DNA of 64,000 nucleotides from Anas platyrhynchos (Eukaryota > Chordata > Aves > Anseriformes > Anatidae): the NCBI RefSeq assembly GCF_047663525.1, contig NC_092613.1, positions 8,829,501-8,893,500 on the forward strand. The letters run 5' to 3'. Below are positions 33,316 through 45,031 of this stretch, piece by piece. A program made the translations under genes and the position numbers. The notes under the pieces were generated by a model. That model saw nothing but the letters and a program-made list of their open reading frames with translations, was not told the origin of the DNA and ran no database searches. Position 1 is the stretch's first letter. The number at the start of each line of letters is the position of its first letter.

Positions 33316-33322
33316 TATAAAA
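33316..33322 (+). promoter_or_regulatory. AVPR1B: Putative TATA box of AVPR1B
   Basis: CCGGCTATAAAACCCAGC is a strong TATA box on the AVPR1B strand. It would place the transcription start near 33346 and give a 5-prime UTR of about 550 bases if unspliced. No other TATA box was noticed close to the gene. The link to AVPR1B is inferred from position. Confidence 0.5.
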
Positions 33323-33423
33323 CCCAGCACGGGCAGCGCTCAGCGGCAGCTGCTGGCACACGGCTGCTGCGCTCCCTGGGGACGCTTGGACACTGCTCAC
33401 CTGCCTCCCTCACCACGCCTGGA

Positions 33424-33573
33424 ATGAAAAGGCCAAAGGGGTGCATTTTCCAGTACTTTTACTGCACTAAAAAGAAGCAACAAAGAGGATTCCTCTTTGT
33501 TACCAGCACAAGGGAAAGAGGTGAACGGAGAGATGAGCAACCCAGGGAGAAACAGGGATTTGGGAACGTGTAG
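33424..33573 (+). other. Upstream ORF 1 in the putative AVPR1B leader (49 codons)
   Basis: ATG at 33424 opens a 49-residue frame (starting MKRPKGCIFQYF) that ends in TAG before the receptor start. Two further short uORFs follow: 33533-33601 (22 residues) and 33815-33856 (13 residues). If the TATA-directed transcript is real, ribosomes meet three uORFs before the receptor ATG. Translation is not shown. Confidence 0.4.
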
Positions 33574-33893
33574 CACAGCAGAGAGAGGGATCAGAGGCTG
33601 AGCTAGGGCTTCTGCATCCCTTTGTTTAACAGGAAAACCTGCACGGAGCAGACCAGCAAAGAGGGGACCTGCAACCACGCAGCACAGGGTGACAACCAGC
33701 GCAAGAGGTGACAACCTGTGCCCGTGGTGGGGGACTGCTGCAGAAGCCACATCCAGCCCCTGCGGCCACAGGAGCTGGTGCAGCAGGGCTCGGGGGGGAG
33801 CACAGCCCCCAGGGATGCAGGGAGGGGTTAAAGGGCTGCCAGAGCCGAGCGTCTGAGCGTTCACCCATCACAGTCACAGCTCCTCCTGCGGGG

Positions 33894-35948
33894 ATGGAGC
33901 TGGGCTGGGGCTGGAACAGCTCCCATCGTGGCCAGGCTGGGCACAGCAAGGGGGTGCAGAGCCCCCAGACCCTGGTGGGGGACACCAACGTGACCCTGCT
34001 GCACAGCCGGGACGAGGAGCTGGCCAAGGCAGAGGTCGGGGTGCTGGCCACCATCCTGGTGGTGGCAACCATGGGCAACACGGGGGTGCTGCTGGCCCTG
34101 TACCGCCTGAGGAGGAAGATGAGCCGCATGCACCTCTTCGTCCTGCACCTGGGGCTGAGCGACCTGGGCGTCGCGCTCTTCCAGGTGCTGCCACAGATGA
34201 TCTGGGAGGTGACGTACCGCTTCCTGGGGCCAGACCCTCTCTGCAGGGCCGTCAAGTACCTGCAGGTGCTGAGCATGTTCGCCTCCACCTACATGCTCCT
34301 CGCCATGACCCTGGACCGCTACGTGGCCGTGTGCCACCCGCTGCGCACCCTGCAGCAGCCCAGCCGCCGGGCTTATGCCATGATCGGGGCCACGTGGCTG
34401 CTCAGCTCCCTGCTCAGCCTGCCCCAGGTCTTCATCTTCTCCCTGCGCGAGGTCCGGCAGGGCTCGGGGGTGCTGGACTGCTGGGCGGACTTCAGGTACC
34501 CATGGGGCGCCCGAGCCTACATCACCTGGACCACGCTGTGCATCTTCATCCTGCCCGTCGGCATCCTCACCGTCTGCTACAGCCTCATCTGCTACGAGAT
34601 CTGCAAGAACCTCAAGGGCAAGACCCAGAGCTGTGTCCCCAGCATGGGGGGACCCACAGCAGCCCCCCCAGCTCCCTGCTCCTCCGAGAAGGGCGGGCAG
34701 TGCCCTGGTGGGCAGCCCTCGCGCGTCAGCAGCGTGCGCACCATCTCACGGGCCAAGATCCGCACGGTGAAGATGACTTTTGTCATCGTGGTGGCCTACG
34801 TCGCCTGCTGGGCGCCCTTCTTCAGCATGCAGATGTGGTCGGTGTGGGACGAGGATGCTCCCGATGATGGTGAGTAGCCAGGGTGGGGGTGCTGGGCTGC
34901 AGCAAGCAGGATCCGGCTTATTTTCTTGTAATAAAAATTAGGGGGAAAGCTACTGGTTTGCTCCATGATAGCATTTGTAGCAAACAGCTTGCAGAGCCAG
35001 AACGCTGCTTTTCACCAGAAATTCTGCTGGAAAGCAATGGCTTCTGACCAGCAGCCCATGGGAGACGTGGAGGAGTTCTGCAAACATCTTAACCATGTGC
35101 GTCTCTGCCCTCCTGGGGGAATCTGCTCCAGGAGCTGCTGTGCTGTTCAGCATGTGATGGCAGAGAGGATTTAATTGAGCCTGCTGCTCCCAGCCTTCGG
35201 GAGCAGCTGTGCTGCTGGAGCTGCTCCCTGCCTGTAGCATCCAGCACCCATAAGGCTTTTGCTGAGCCAGATGCGGGGGGGGAGGTGTGGGGTGTGAGGG
35301 TTGAAAAGTGGATTTTGATTTCATAAGTTGACCTTATTTTATTATTATTTTCTGGGGGCATTATCCCAGATTGAATGGCCCCTGGGAGATGCTTTGGCCA
35401 ACTGGGGCTGAGGGAAAGCAGCAGGTCCAGGAGCTGCCGGGTGCCATTCCCAGCACCCGCCCCCAGGATGTGCTCTGGCACGTCCTGATCCTGCTCTGCA
35501 GCAAAGAGATGCCAGCGGGCGGGCTGGGGATGGGACAAGGGACACATATCCAAGCCAGGAAGAGACCCTAAAGTCCTGTGCATGGCCCACCAAGCCCCCT
35601 GCCCACACCACGTCCCCTCTGGGGTATATTTGAACTTTCTGCCTTGTCTTCCTAGAGTCCACCAACGTGCCCTTCACCATCACCATGCTGCTGGCCAGCC
35701 TCAGCAGCTGCTGCAACCCCTGGATTTACATGTTCTTCAGCGGGCACCTGCTGCGGGACGTGGGGCGCTGCCTCTCCTGCTGGTGCAGCCCCCAGCCACG
35801 CAGGCAGGTCTCCAACGGGAGCCTCTGCAGCAGGAAAACCACCGTCCTGAGCCCCAGCCAGCACGGCAGCCTCCCCCTGCGTGGGGGCAGCTCCAGGGAC
35901 CTCGACCTGCCCGAGGAGGAGGCGGTGACCGAGTCGGGCACGCTCTAG
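33894..35948 (+). CDS. AVPR1B: AVPR1B, V1b-type vasopressin/vasotocin receptor (bird VT2)
   Basis: Two coding exons, 33894-34869 and 35656-35948, joined in phase to give 422 residues (human V1b 424). It is a class A GPCR for arginine vasotocin that couples to Gq and acts in pituitary corticotrophs to drive ACTH release. Approximate TM helices are at residues 48-70, 80-104, 117-140, 160-182, 207-235, 291-315 and 330-350. Visible family marks are sequons NSS at 8 and NVT at 32; [15 protein letters not shown] before TM1; [19 protein letters not shown]; disulfide cysteines C117 and C196; [11 protein letters not shown] at 141; [20 protein letters not shown] before TM6; [15 protein letters not shown]; and NPWIY at 346. 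The V1b-like [10 protein letters not shown] and the intron just before TM7 fit the vasopressin receptor family. The ATG was chosen because its frame gives a family-length N-terminus; the open frame runs on upstream but without an ATG. The tail has clustered Cys (CLSCWC) for palmitoylation. V1a (AVPR1A) is less likely. Confidence 0.95.
34870..35655 (+). other. AVPR1B: AVPR1B intron
   Basis: A 786-base GT-AG intron (donor G|GTGAGT, acceptor TCTTCCTAG|AG) at the position conserved in vasopressin/oxytocin receptors, between TM6 and TM7. Nothing else was seen in it. Confidence 0.9.
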
Positions 35949-36550
35949 GCTGTTGTTTTTGCTGGAAGCTGGGTGCTTAACCTGGAAAGTATCACTGGGT
36001 GTCTTGTCTTTGTGGGCTCGCTGCTGCATGTGCTGCATGCCTCGGGGGATGGACAGAGCCCCAACAGCCCCAGAGCAGCCTTCACCTCCCTTGTGTGCCA
36101 TAAAGCCTCCTGCTGCCCAGCCCAGGCATCCTGGGGATGCTGAATCAGCGTGGCTTTTAGGACAGACTTGAGCTCGAGGGGCTTGGCAGATGCCAGAAAA
36201 GCAGCCTGAGCACAGCAGGAGGCAGTGCAGCTGCCTGGGAGCTCCCTGCCCATCTCCCATCCTCAGGGCTTTGCTGGGGGAGCAGCTGACACAGCTTCCC
36301 CATGCCCTGCATGCGTCCCCAGGGCTGCAGCACACACAGCTGCTGCATTGCACTGACCCCTGCAGCATTGCACCCAGGTGCAAGCACCCCAAATGCGGCA
36401 CAGACACTGCTGAGGAGCTGCTCAGAGGAGCCCTGGCCCTTTTCCAGCTCGCCCAGGCAGATCCTGCCTCCCTCCCACCAGGTTCACCCTTCCTGTATCA
36501 CCAGCCACTGTGCGGGGCTGCTCTGTGCTGTTACAAAGCTGCTGCATCTC

Positions 36551-36556
36551 ATTAAA
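36551..36556 (+). terminator. AVPR1B: Possible poly(A) signal of AVPR1B
   Basis: ATTAAA, the main variant signal, about 600 bases after the stop codon and followed by a T/GT-rich stretch (TGCTTTTTTTGTCTTGTG). Plausible end of the AVPR1B mRNA; no AATAAA was noticed before it. Confidence 0.45.
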
Positions 36557-36569
36557 GAGCTGCTCTCAA

Positions 36570-38007
36570 ATCGCTGTTGCTGCTTTTTTTGTCTTGTGCA
36601 GCCAGGATCAGAGTGCCAAAACCACCCAGGGCTCGGGGACAGCCTCAGAGCACCCCAACAGTGCTGGGAGCACAGAGGGGCAGCTGGGAACAGCCACAGC
36701 CTTACGGCCCCAGCCCCTCTCCCTGCTTGCTGTGGGTCCCCCTGGAAAAAAATTGTTTAAAAGCAAAACCTCAGTGAGGCTGCACAGAGCATCCCCACGC
36801 TCTGGGGCTCAGCAGCACTGCTGGGGGATGTACAGGTGCCCCAAGGGCAGGGTACCAAATTCCCTGCGAGAAAGATGCATCACTCCCTCCACCACCACAG
36901 GCTGAATCCACAAAAATAAGGCATTAGAAGTAAGCTGTAGTGCAAAAGCTTTCAGATTTCAAAATCATAAAGCATATGAATCATTTTTTCCAGCAGCTCC
37001 CCCAGCTGGCTTTGGCCTCACCCCTAACTCCACAAACCCATTTCTGCCGGGCTTCAGCAGCACTTCCCAGGAACTGGGTGGGATTTGAACCTCTTTCTCC
37101 ACAAAACCTCTGAGCTGGGCTGGTTCTGCACAGCAAGGCCATACAGACAGAGGGCCTGACCCCAGAGCCCACCACCAGCAGCACCAAACAGTCAGCTCAC
37201 AGTTCCTGTAGGACAGGGGGCTTTGACTTGCCTGTGCTCCTACAGACGGCCATGGCCCAGTCCCACAGCTCTCACAGCCCCAAGGGAGCAGCAGCCAGCC
37301 CCTGCCCTAGCAGAGGGGATTTAAATCCCCCAGGAGCCCCCAGCCCAGCCAGCTCTGCTGATGCTCACGGCTTTCAGCTGGGAGAGGCGACAGCTGAACC
37401 TCCCCAGAGCCAGCTCCAGGGGATGGGGGCTCCGAGAGGTTTTCAGCGTGGAAGGAAAATGGGGTGCAGCGGAGGAGGAGGGATCGGTGCTTGGGCAGGA
37501 AGGGTGAAGCCGGTGGAGGAAGTGTATTTAGAGGATTTTATGACAGCAATCAGCAAAGGAAGCATGATTCAAAGGAGATGCTAGTCAGTTCAGGTGGATG
37601 TTTTGGAAATGACGGCGTCTTCCTGCCTGAACAACATCCCATGGGGGAGCGGGAATTCATTTGCTTTCAGGAGACGAGAAATCCGGCCTTCAAGTACAAG
37701 TGCAGAGCACGTCTCGGTCTGGGGAGGGAACATTTCCCTGCAGCAGGGTGTGGGGCAGCCCCGCACCGCCCCACATCCGCAGCCCCGGGGGGCGGTGGTG
37801 CCGACAGTACAGCACCACGCAAATCTCTTGGTGGGCTGCAGCATCTCAGGGGATAAAAACCAGTAGGCTTCAGCCCATGCCAGCTCTGATCAGGGCGGTG
37901 GGAAGGGAAATCCCTGGCTGCTCAGCTGCCGGGGGCTGCAGGCACCCAGGGGCAGCGGCAGCGGGACCCCGATGGCACCTCCACAGCCCCCAGGGGTGTC
38001 CCGGGAG
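36570..38007. other. Region between the 3-prime ends of AVPR1B and RHEX
   Basis: The two genes converge here. The right part must contain the RHEX 3-prime UTR (minus strand). No canonical AATAAA on the minus strand was found close to its stop; a CATAAA variant at about 37535 is a weak candidate. No other gene is supported. Confidence 0.5.
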
Positions 38008-40547
38008 TCACAGCTTCACCTCCGTGTACTCGATGGATTTGGAGGCAACAGGGCTGGAGCAGGCCCAGAAATCCACTTTCTTCTTCTTTGGGTCCACGTT
38101 GACGTAGTCTGCGCCCGGCTTCATGTTCTCGTAGTCCCTGGTGGAGCCCGGCCCGTGGCCCTTCCCCGGGAAGAGCAGGGATGTGTAATTGAGGTTTTCT
38201 GGTGACCGAGGGCCCTGAGGAAGCAGCCACAAGCCCTGGGTCAGGCACCGACCCCCCCGAGGTGCCTTAGCCCTGTCTGTGCCCCAACACCCCCTGCCCA
38301 TGGGGACATTTCCCTCTGAGCACTGCACGAGGCAGGTGACAGCCACCACGTTGGTGCCATCGGTTATTTCAACGCATTCACCCTCATTTTCCTGCTCAGG
38401 GGGTCTCGAGCAGGGCCAGGAGCCCCTGGACATGGTGTGAGGCACCCTCCCTGCCGCGGTTGTGGTGGTTTTGGGCAAAAATGCCCTGGCGGTGGCAGGG
38501 GGCTGGGTACCTGCGGGCTGGAGGGGCTGCTCTCCGACTCCTCCGAGGTCTCCGAGGACGTCTCGCTGCTCCCATCCGAACAGGGCACGTCACCACCTCC
38601 GCGGTTAGTGGAGGTTCAAGGGGAGAAAAAGCAATTAGACAACAGCAGGCGAGAGGGAAGAAAGCTTCCTTCCTGCCCCTCTGGGCTTCCTGCAGTCAGC
38701 GGGGGCACTCGCCCAGTCCCCAGCCCACGGCTGGCTCCCACCTCTGCCCTGCGGTGCCACCAGCGAGACCAGGGGTCCCTGGGGAATGATGCAGGGAAAA
38801 CCCAGAGGCAGCAGGAGATATCCCAAACTCTGAGCAGCTGCTCTGCCTGCCCCATGCTCCTGGCTCCATCCATCACATCAGCACCCCGAGGTGCCAGGCT
38901 GGGCAGCCCAGGATGGACACGATGCGCCCCCCTGCCACCCCGCAGCCCCCCTCACCTGCGTAGGCCGGTCGTTGTGCCCCTTCCCCTCCAGCTGAAGAGG
39001 TCGACGGCTGCTGGAGCTGTGCTGCAGGACGGCTGCTCACCTCCTTGCTGCAGGAGCGGCTGTCTGCGGTGAGGGAATGCTCAGCTCCATGCTCCAGACC
39101 CCTGTCTGCTGCATCCCCCCCTGTCCCTGGTCCCTTTTTGGGTGTTTTCTCTCTCCAGTTCTCTCCCCGTCCCCTCCCCTGCTCCCAAAGCCCGGGCTGC
39201 CCTGGAGCAAAGCCAGCGCGCCGCGAGCCCTGGCACAGCAGTAATTATTATTTTGTATTGGCGTGGGCAAATATCTGTCAATTCAATTACTGCGCTGATG
39301 GAGTGCTTCCCCTGCTCTCCTGCGAAGGAAGACTGGAGTTAAATCGCTGCATCAAGGACTCTCCCCACACAAGGTCAAAATGGGTTTGACCCACGGGGCC
39401 AGGCAGAGCGCACATTGTGCATAATGTGGGCAGCATTTCTGTGAGAAAGGTTTTCCTGCTGGAACTCATAGCTCCATCTGGACTAGGAGTTTGCAAATTG
39501 ATTCTGATGCTGTTTTCCCACCACATAACTAACCAGAGCAATAAAAGAAAATGTTTTTGGACTGGCGTGGCGTTCTGGGCTGTACAAGCCAGGCACGTGT
39601 TGCTCAGCCCTGCCTTAACTTGATTCAGCCCCGTATCAGTGCCAAAGCCGGGCACGGGGTCTGGTGGGAGTGAGAGCAAGAACCAGAACCAGGACACCAA
39701 CCTGGCCGTGGTTTAGAAACAGGGGGTGTCAAGGCTTTGGGCAAATCACTTTCACTCTCTGGGCTGAAGGATTGCAAGGAGGAAAGAGGGACACAAGGGG
39801 TAAAGGCAACAAGGCAGTACGTTACCTATTTTCCTGCTGAGCATGATGTAAAGGAGCAGTAAGAGCAGAGCGTATAGGACCAGGGCTACAGCCGAGGTGA
39901 CAGCAGGCACCCACCTGAATGGGAGAAAAATATTTTGCCTAAATGAAAGGAATATTTGAATTATTTTAAATCTGTCAGGAACAGTTTGGCTGACATGGCT
40001 TCAAAGCATGCTTTAGATCACGGTTTGCTGGTACAGTTTTTGGGTTTGCTTTTTTTTTTTTTTTTTCTTTCTTTCTTTAAGGAGAATGTGCCCAAAAAGC
40101 TGGGGCTTCATTTTCAGAAATGACCAGTGGTCCTTGCACTTCATTTTTGGGTTCAAAACCACCTTGAGAAGGGGTTTTGAAAACCCATCTCACGGTGCTT
40201 TCCGCAGACCCAAAGCTGCGAACATGGCTTCCACCACGCGCTCAACCAAAATCGCAAGCAGTCGCTGAGCCTCAGGGCTGCATTTCTGCCCGGCACGGCC
40301 CTGCAGGGAGCACTGAGCTGCCCCAGCAGAGGCAGGAACCAGGCACAGCATCGCCAGCCCCATGGCCGAAGCATCCCTGTGTGCACGGCCACTTCTGTGC
40401 ACACAGACCAGACCCAGCCTAGGGCTGAGAATTTAGCAGAAAGGTGCCCTGTAGCAGCACTTATCCTCCAGTTCTAGAGTATTTACCTTGCTGCAGGGCT
40501 GAAAAAGGCTGCATTTGTCTCAGTACTCACCACTCACAATTGGCCAT
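38008..40547 (-). CDS. RHEX: RHEX (C1orf186) orthologue, single-pass adaptor for EPO receptor signalling (5 coding exons)
   Basis: Coding exons on the minus strand are 40547-40531, 39914-39826, 39063-38956, 38596-38511 and 38214-38008. Every junction is GT-AG and the phases (2, 1, 1, 0) link without a stop, giving 168 residues (human 172). In human, RHEX is a plasma-membrane protein tyrosine-phosphorylated after EPO stimulation that binds GRB2 and supports erythroid progenitor expansion. A very short N-terminus (MANCEWW) leads into a TM helix at about 8-31 (LVLYALLLLLLYIMLSRK), matching the human INYLLSRH end of the helix. A Ser/Glu-rich segment follows (about 80-98), as in human. The C-terminus is the clearest match: DYENMKPGADYVNVDP against human DYENIKEITDYVNVNP, then FWACSSPVASKSIEY. 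Tyr128 and Tyr137 sit in pYxN (GRB2 SH2) motifs. Its position between AVPR1B and CTSE equals the human order. The 17-base first exon is inferred from phase and donor (TG|GTGAGT) and is the least certain part. Confidence 0.88.
39734..39771. repeat. MIR-like SINE fossil in RHEX intron 2
   Basis: CTTTGGGCAAATCACTTTCA followed by CTCTCTGGGCTGAAG resembles the MIR segment CTTGGGCAAGTCACTTAACC-TCTCTGAGCCTCAG at most positions. Very old and partial. Judged by eye. Confidence 0.45.
40050..40078. repeat. T-rich / TTTC microsatellite in RHEX intron 1
   Basis: A run of about 17 T followed by (CTTT)3. On the minus strand this is an A/GAAA tract. Confidence 0.85.
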
Positions 40548-43500
40548 CCCTGCTGCGAGGCGTCCCGGCCGTCAGTGCAGCGCCCGAGGTTCCTGTGGGG
40601 CAGAGAGGGGCAGGTGGGCTGTGGGTCTGGGCGGGTGCTGAGACACCAAATCCAGGCCTTGCAATCCACATCACCCCACGGAGCTCCACGCTGCTCCCCG
40701 CCAGCTGAGATTGGAGCTGCTGTTTGAAATCAGGGGTCTGACGCCGCAGAGCACTCACATAAAATACATGTGCCAAGGTTCCCGCTGCACAAGTATGCTA
40801 CTGTGTGTGTGATTCCTCCTCATTTTATTTTTTTTATCCACCAAAATATTTGATAACTATAATGTAAAAAAAATATTAAAAAATATGTGCCACAATGGGA
40901 AAAATTAATCGAAAGAAGGCGCGAGTTTGGTGCTGGCTCTTGCAGCAGATTAGCCTTAATGATAGGATTGACAGACTGATAGATCGATTGCTCAAGCAGA
41001 GGCACTGTCCACACTACGGACCAGATTCTGCTTTCCCTTAAGACATATTTCTAAGAGTAACAAATCAGAAACTTTTCCAAAAGCCTCACCAGCCCCCTGT
41101 GAAATTCCACTTACCAACCACTTTGGCAACCGCCAAGCTAGAAGTCCATTTCTTGCTGGATTTTTCCCCCTCCCTCATTGAACTGATCTGTCCTCAAATA
41201 TCCTCCTCGAGCAGCTATCATTTTTGAGTGGCTCATTTCCTACTGTGGTGCAGGAGATGCTGCAGCAGCAGATAACAATCTGAAAAGCGAGCTGTTCAAA
41301 AGGAAATTGCAAAACAGGACCCAAATCCAAATATCAGTCGCAGGCAGCGTCTTTGCTGCGATGGGGTACAGTGAGATGGAGGAGATTACACACACACATG
41401 TGCACTGAAATACCTAGTTTGAAGATAACAGCTAGTGAGCCGCTGGCAGCACATGTACTTTTTTGGTGTATCAGGTGGCTGTGAGCCTCCCTCCTGCCAG
41501 CCCCCGGGATTTTAACCCTATCTTAATTAAGATGCCCTATTGCAATCAAAGCTCTTAGAGCGCTCGTACTCGGCTGATGACTGAGTAGTGAATTCAAGAC
41601 ATCTAAGCTCAACCTAAAGGTAAGATGAACTCGTGGGAATGCCTCAGATGACTTCAAACCCATTGAAGATGGGCCTTGGTGCCTGGGTTTAACGCTGAAG
41701 CTTGGGCAGGTAGTGCTGGGGCACCACCACACTGAGCCCAGCCCCGCGAGCTCTTCGCTTCCCCCAGCACCACCTGCAGGAGCCCAGGGCACCCAATGCC
41801 CGTCGGTGTTTTACCTCGAGAAAAGCCATCCTCACCTTCGTCCTCCACAGCCCTGGACGGAGCAGACCTCAGGGACGTTTTGGGAGCATTTTTGGCCAGG
41901 GTCTCCCAGCCTCCGGCAGCGCCGTGCAGAAGCTCTCGCTGGCTCAGGCGCCGGATGCGGTCTTGCTTTACCCCTAATGGTGATTGCAGAAAGGAGCCCA
42001 CACTGGGTTCCATGACGCTTCCCACATGTGATCAGGCTCATTTAAATATTTTGGGGTGTTTCTCTGCTGTTGGGCAGCCCCCTCTGCCCCCGGACTGGGG
42101 ATGCTGCAGCCCCCGAGCTGGTGATGCCCTGGTCCCCAGAGGGACTCAGCCCCCAGCCGTGCAGCTGGCACAAAAAGCTCTCCGTGTGCTCCCACCTCGC
42201 AGCCTTCTCTGGGGCAAAACATTTTAAATCAGAAGGGACACAGGGCCCAACGCCTGCCATGGTTTTGTGCCTGCTGGGGTGTGAAAAGGGGAATGGAGGA
42301 AGGGATTTGCTGGAGGAAAAGAGGAACTGAAGGTAAGGGCCATGCATTTCTGGCAGCACCAACGCAAGGAGCCAACGTTGGTCTGTGAGGAGGTGGCAGG
42401 AGGGGATGGAGGGTGGCTCCAGAAATATCTGTGAGCCCCGTGACTTTCTACAAGCAAGGACGTGGAGGATGAGATGGGCTCTCAGGAATCGCTGGGTGCC
42501 CTGGGCTGCCTGGCACCATTGGGATTCACCCCCTCAGCCATGGGGCTGCTGCTCCATCCACAGATGCTGCTGCCGTGGGTAAATACTTAACTGAAGTTTG
42601 CTTGTGTTTATTTTTTTTAGAGAGTCTGCTATTACAGCATTTCACCCTTTCAAGTGCTCTTTGATACACAGGCAGATAAACAGGTAGGAGATGTATTTGA
42701 TAATCAGAGAAAAAAGGCTTTTCAGCAAATGATGCTTGGGTGAGATTTGAATCAGTCGCAGCTAATAGTGGAAGCGGCTAAACTAAAGGAAATTTAAAAA
42801 AAGAACACAGATAACCTATTTTTAGCTTAAGAGCAGTTTTCTTAAAATGAGTAAAATGCCATGCGCTGAGCTGATGGGAATCATGTTTTCCACCTAAGGC
42901 GCACAGATTATTTGTGACCTCTCTGAAGGCGAGCACAGAAAGCTGGATGGGCTACAGGGCTTTTTGTGAGAGCCTCTGCCACTGCAGGACTATAAGGCCA
43001 GATATTTCTCATGAGACCAGGGGTGCTCCCATAGCCAGCAGCTACATTTCGTTCCATTTCTACCAAATACAAGCTGTTGCTCTCTTGTTTTTCTGACAAC
43101 ACGATCCAGAGGTCCCAGCCTCATCCCTCATCCCACGGGAGCACCCATGGGCTCCCAGTCCATGGGGACAGCTGGGCAGAGAAAGCGCTGGAAGCACGTA
43201 CGAAGCCAGGCCTTTTTGCCCACAAATATGGCAAAGTCTTGCTCTGACTTCCAAAAGACGGAAAAAAATAATACATTATCTTCAATTTGAAATAGATCTT
43301 TTAACATTAAGAGCGTGGCTTTTAAAAGAGCTAAATAAAAGTAGAAATAGCTTGGTTTAACTTCAAACATTTCTAACCAAAAGGTTTGGCCTCTTTATTT
43401 CTTTCATTTTCGTATTTTAATACTGAATCTACTGTCCCGAGTTTGCAGATTATTTTGATCCAGCTGGGGATCTTTTCCAGTAAATAAGCTATTTCACTTG

Positions 43501-45031
43501 AAGTATTCAGCGTGTCTGTACTACAGCTCCTACCCACACTTATCTTGGAAACCCGATGACCCTTCGGGCTAGATTTTATTGTGGGATTTTCACTGTATAA
43601 GCCATGTCTGTAGCAATCAAATTGCCGCTGTCTCGCCTCAGCTGCAGATGGCTTTCAGCTGATCTGGCATTTGGTACAATTGTTTTCCTTTTGGGAAGGT
43701 TTTTTAATCCCCTTTTATGAATATATTATTAGCCGAAGGGAGGCCGGTGCTTTAAACTGTATCTCGAGTGTGAAATGGAAAATAACTTTGTGTGGAAGCT
43801 GCTTGGTACAAATACTGCAACGGCGAGTCTGGGTGTAGGGACACGGGAAATTTGCTCGTGACTTGGAAACTCAGCCTGTTGCGAGGGAAAACAGCCCCAT
43901 TGCCCATCACTCTGCTCCGCATGCCTCTAAGGGGATGTTTTAAGCCCAAGCTCCCTGCGAGGCCTCGGGGTGGAGGAGCCCAACTGCAGCTCTGGGACAC
44001 CCACAGCAGGAGCAGGGTGAGACCCCAGGAAGGGGAGACAGCGATTCAGCTCTTTTCGGGGTTTTTCACCCCATTAGACAGCGTGCTGGGCATTTCAGGT
44101 GGCCACACCAGGCGGACTGACCCCCAGTGCCAGTCACTTTCCCAGGGCAAGGACATCAATTAAATAAGGTGGACTAACCAGGATGAATGGAAAACTGATT
44201 AAGGGCAGGAGCAGTGTTAATTACACGAACGCTACTCACTGAGTAAGGCACCTCTCCTTGCGGCATCCATCATCATTACTGCCGTGCCACAAACCACCCC
44301 GAGGAGCACAAAGCATCAGCAGCAGCCTCCAGCCGCCTGCCGGGGAGATTGCGGCACCAAGAAAGTCCTCGCCTCCCCCGCTCGCCTCCCTGGTATCTGA
44401 AGGCTCTGTTTGTTCATTAGCCTTCTTTATTTGCATCCGCAGAGGCTTAATGAGACGGCTCTGCGGTGTTAAACAGAAAGCAGCCACGGAGGAAGAGCCC
44501 ATTAGGGGCGGTCAGGCAATGTGTAACTGTCTCTAACAGAGCAGCTCCTTCCAAGGGCCGTGCTTTGGTGACACCGGCTCTGTGTGAACAGCAAAGGTGC
44601 AGATTCCTGAGCAGTTCATCAAGGCTAATTAGCTCTTTGCCTTTTAAGGCTAGTTCGGCAGCTGCCGGGTGCCACCAGCACATCCCTTTCCTGCAGCCCT
44701 CGGGCCGGGTTCCTGCACCACCGCTGGTCCCGATGCAGCTCCAATCCTCACCCAGGTGGGGATTTGGGATGGGGGGGAAAAACCTCTCGTTTTCCCCATG
44801 GGGTCCCAGCGGGGTCCCCTCCGCCCCCCTTGGCCACCCCATCACCCAGGGTGTCCCGCAGCCCCGCGGGCCGCCGCCAGCCCCTCGCCCTCCAAAACAA
44901 ACTGGTGCCCAGCGCGCTCGCTCTGCCTTGACCGGAACGTGCCCAGTGATTCATTTCTAAAGCAAAAGCCCGGTGTTGACATTGAGAGGGGTGTTATCGC
45001 TGATACCGCGGGGCGAGGGTGTACCTGTTGG
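40548..45031. other. Divergent intergenic region between RHEX and CTSE
   Basis: About 4.5 kb between the RHEX start (minus) and the CTSE promoter (plus). It should hold the RHEX promoter and any noncoding first exon. AT-rich blocks at about 42600-42850 and 43260-43750 alternate with GC-rich ones. The block around 44390-44470, with TTTATTTGCATCC, looks like possible regulatory DNA. A 123-codon minus-strand frame at 41654-42025 is discussed as a finding. No gene is called here. Confidence 0.55.

Noticed and set aside
40548-42820. Cluster of WGATAR (GATA-factor) sites upstream of RHEX as an erythroid promoter
   Set aside because: About four sites in 2.3 kb is close to chance expectation for this degenerate motif, so it is not reported as a regulatory element.
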